DNA from: Kingella sp. (in: b-proteobacteria)
Lineage (GTDB): Bacteria > Pseudomonadota > Gammaproteobacteria > Burkholderiales > Neisseriaceae
NCBI RefSeq assembly: GCF_030527935.1
Contig: NZ_JAUMZV010000036.1
Span: 1-22,448, forward strand
DNA: 22,448 bases
Direction of reading: 5' to 3'
In this document: positions 21,543-22,448 of the stretch, one piece after another
Layout of the letters: every line of letters starts with the position of its first letter
Numbering within the stretch: position 1 is the first letter of the stretch
Position numbers and translations under genes: made by a program
The notes under the pieces: model-generated
Told to the model about the DNA's origin: nothing
Seen by the model: the letters and a program-made list of their open reading frames with translations, nothing else
Database searches by the model: none

Positions 21543-22253
21543 ATGCCTACACTCTACCTTATCCCCACCCCCCTTGGCGCAGCCGACACCCCCAGCCTGC
21601 TCCCCCACGAGCAAGCCCAAATCGCCCACCTTACCGACTTCGTCGTAGAAGCCGAAAAAACCGCCCGCACCCACCTAAAACACATGAATCTCGCCGCCCC
21701 CATCCGCGCGCTCAACCTGCAACCGCTCAACGAACACACCCCCGCGCACGCCATCGCCGCGCTGCTGCAACCCCTGCGCGAAGGGCGCGATTTAGGGCTA
21801 GTCAGCGAAGCAGGCTGCCCCGCCATCGCCGACCCAGGGGCAAACCTAGTCGCCCAAGCCCACGCCGCAGGCTACACCGTCAAACCCCTTATCGGCGCAA
21901 GCAGCATCGTGCTTGCCCTAATGGCATCAGGCGCAAACGGGCAAAGTTTCGCCTTCAAAGGCTATCTCCCCGCCAATAAAGACGAACGCATCGGCAGCCT
22001 GAAAACCCTAGAAACCCGCTCCCGCCAAGCCAACGAAACCCAAATATTCATAGAAACCCCCTACCGCAACGAAGCCCTGCTCGCCGATGCCCTTGCCACC
22101 CTGCACCCCCACACCCGCCTGTGCATCGCCTGCGATTTAACCCTGCCCAGCCAGCAAATCATCAGCCAAAGCATCCACCAATGGCGCAAAATGCCCGCCC
22201 TGCCCAGCCTAAAAAAACGCCCCGCGATTTTTGTATTGCACGCAGGGCAGTAA
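21543..22253 (+). CDS. RsmI-like tetrapyrrole-methylase-family SAM-dependent methyltransferase
   Basis: This 236-residue protein has the tetrapyrrole methylase (PF00590) fold seen in RsmI. The early LYLIPTPLG (residues 4-12), VSEAGCPAIADPGANLVAQA (87-106) and PLIGASSIVLALMASGANGQSFAFKGYLP (115-143) match RsmI-type motifs in order. RsmI methylates the ribose of C1402 in 16S rRNA. This shorter protein has SEAGCP where RsmI usually has SDAGTP, so it may be a paralog with a different target. The start at 21543 is chosen because upstream codons of the same frame translate the GGAGCG repeat and DUS. No strong ribosome site is seen. A near-DUS (near 21993) encodes GSLKT. Confidence 0.85.
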   Translation: MPTLYLIPTPLGAADTPSLLPHEQAQIAHLTDFVVEAEKTARTHLKHMNLAAPIRALNLQPLNEHTPAHAIAALLQPLREGRDLGLVSEAGCPAIADPGANLVAQAHAAGYTVKPLIGASSIVLALMASGANGQSFAFKGYLPANKDERIGSLKTLETRSRQANETQIFIETPYRNEALLADALATLHPHTRLCIACDLTLPSQQIISQSIHQWRKMPALPSLKKRPAIFVLHAGQ

Positions 22254-22285
22254 AGCCAAAGGCAGCTTGAAACGCAAGAAGTGCC

Positions 22286-22388
22286 GTCATTCCCGCGTAG
22301 GCGGGAATCTTGCTAAACATTCATAAATGTGTGCAAAAACAATCCATTGTGTGAATTTAACCAAGATTCCCGCCTACGCGGGAATGAC
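22286..22388. repeat. dRS3-bounded intergenic unit (NIME-like)
   Basis: A perfect 27-bp inverted repeat bounds this 103-bp unit. Each end contains a dRS3-type core: ATTCCCGCGTAGGCGGGAAT (22289-22308) and ATTCCCGCCTACGCGGGAAT (22366-22385). The 49-bp spacer is AT-rich. The layout, dRS3-spacer-dRS3, matches neisserial intergenic mosaic elements. It lies about 30 bp after the methyltransferase stop. Confidence 0.8.
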
Positions 22389-22393
22389 GAAGA

Positions 22394-22448
22394 GAGACCT
22401 TTGCAAAAAAACCTTTCCTTCGACAGCCGAAACCCAAACACAGGTTTT
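22394..22448. mobile_element. Possible end of an IS5-family (neisserial) insertion sequence, truncated by window edge
   Basis: The start GAGACCTTTGCAAAA, followed by a stretch with GACAGCCGAAACCCAAACAC, resembles from memory the terminus of IS1106-like IS5-family elements in Neisseria. Only 55 bp are visible and no transposase is in the window, so this rests on recall of the terminal sequence alone. Confidence 0.4.

Overview
This window looks like a chromosomal housekeeping segment from a member of the Neisseriaceae, most likely the Kingella lineage. The main reason is the 12-mer AGGCAGCCTGAA and its complement, which by eye occurs about 50 times, plus roughly 20 one-mismatch variants. That is the 'kingDUS' dialect of the Neisseriaceae DNA uptake sequence (DUS). 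Gene content agrees: the lutA-lutC-lutB order, glnE, aat, radA, rnhA, suhB and rarD are all recognisable, and dRS3-like repeats typical of Neisseria are present. I see no rRNA or tRNA gene, CRISPR array, prophage, or known defence or toxin system.

Layout. 1-666: repeat-rich leader with a MITE-like element, then a probable promoter. 667-3815: lactate oxidation genes lutA, lutC and lutB, with a 258-bp repeat-filled gap before lutB. 3816-4379: repeats. 4380-7046 (-): glnE. 7458-8186: aat. 8357-9736: radA. 9737-10385: repeats. 10386-11771: a PepSY-TM membrane protein. 11958-12170: a small copper-chaperone-like HMA protein behind a MerR/CueR-type promoter with a 19-bp spacer. 12493-13428 (-): a membrane-anchored J-domain protein. 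13543-13992 (-): rnhA. 14245-14493 (-) and 14543-15388 (+): two divergent unknown genes. 15609-16406 (-): suhB. 16569-17474: rarD. 17877-18821 (-): a conserved protein of unknown function. 18939-20219: an M23 peptidase. 20608-21422: a frameshifted secreted protein. 21543-22253: an RsmI-like methyltransferase. The right edge holds a dRS3-bounded unit and what looks like the end of an insertion sequence.

The genes mostly stand alone. The only clear operon is lutACB, whose three products form the iron-sulfur L-lactate oxidation complex. The unusual feature is the intergenic DNA. It is almost entirely small dyad-symmetric repeats: DUS pairs that probably double as terminators, three nested-palindrome REP-like elements, a 160-bp MITE in two copies, a 124-bp repeat in inverted copies 10 kb apart, a GGAGCG-type palindrome, and dRS3. 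DUS copies also lie inside coding regions, where they shape protein sequence, and in rarD and aat a DUS or near-DUS supplies the stop codon. I did not find a convincing new multi-gene system. The repeat and DUS network is the most notable thing here.
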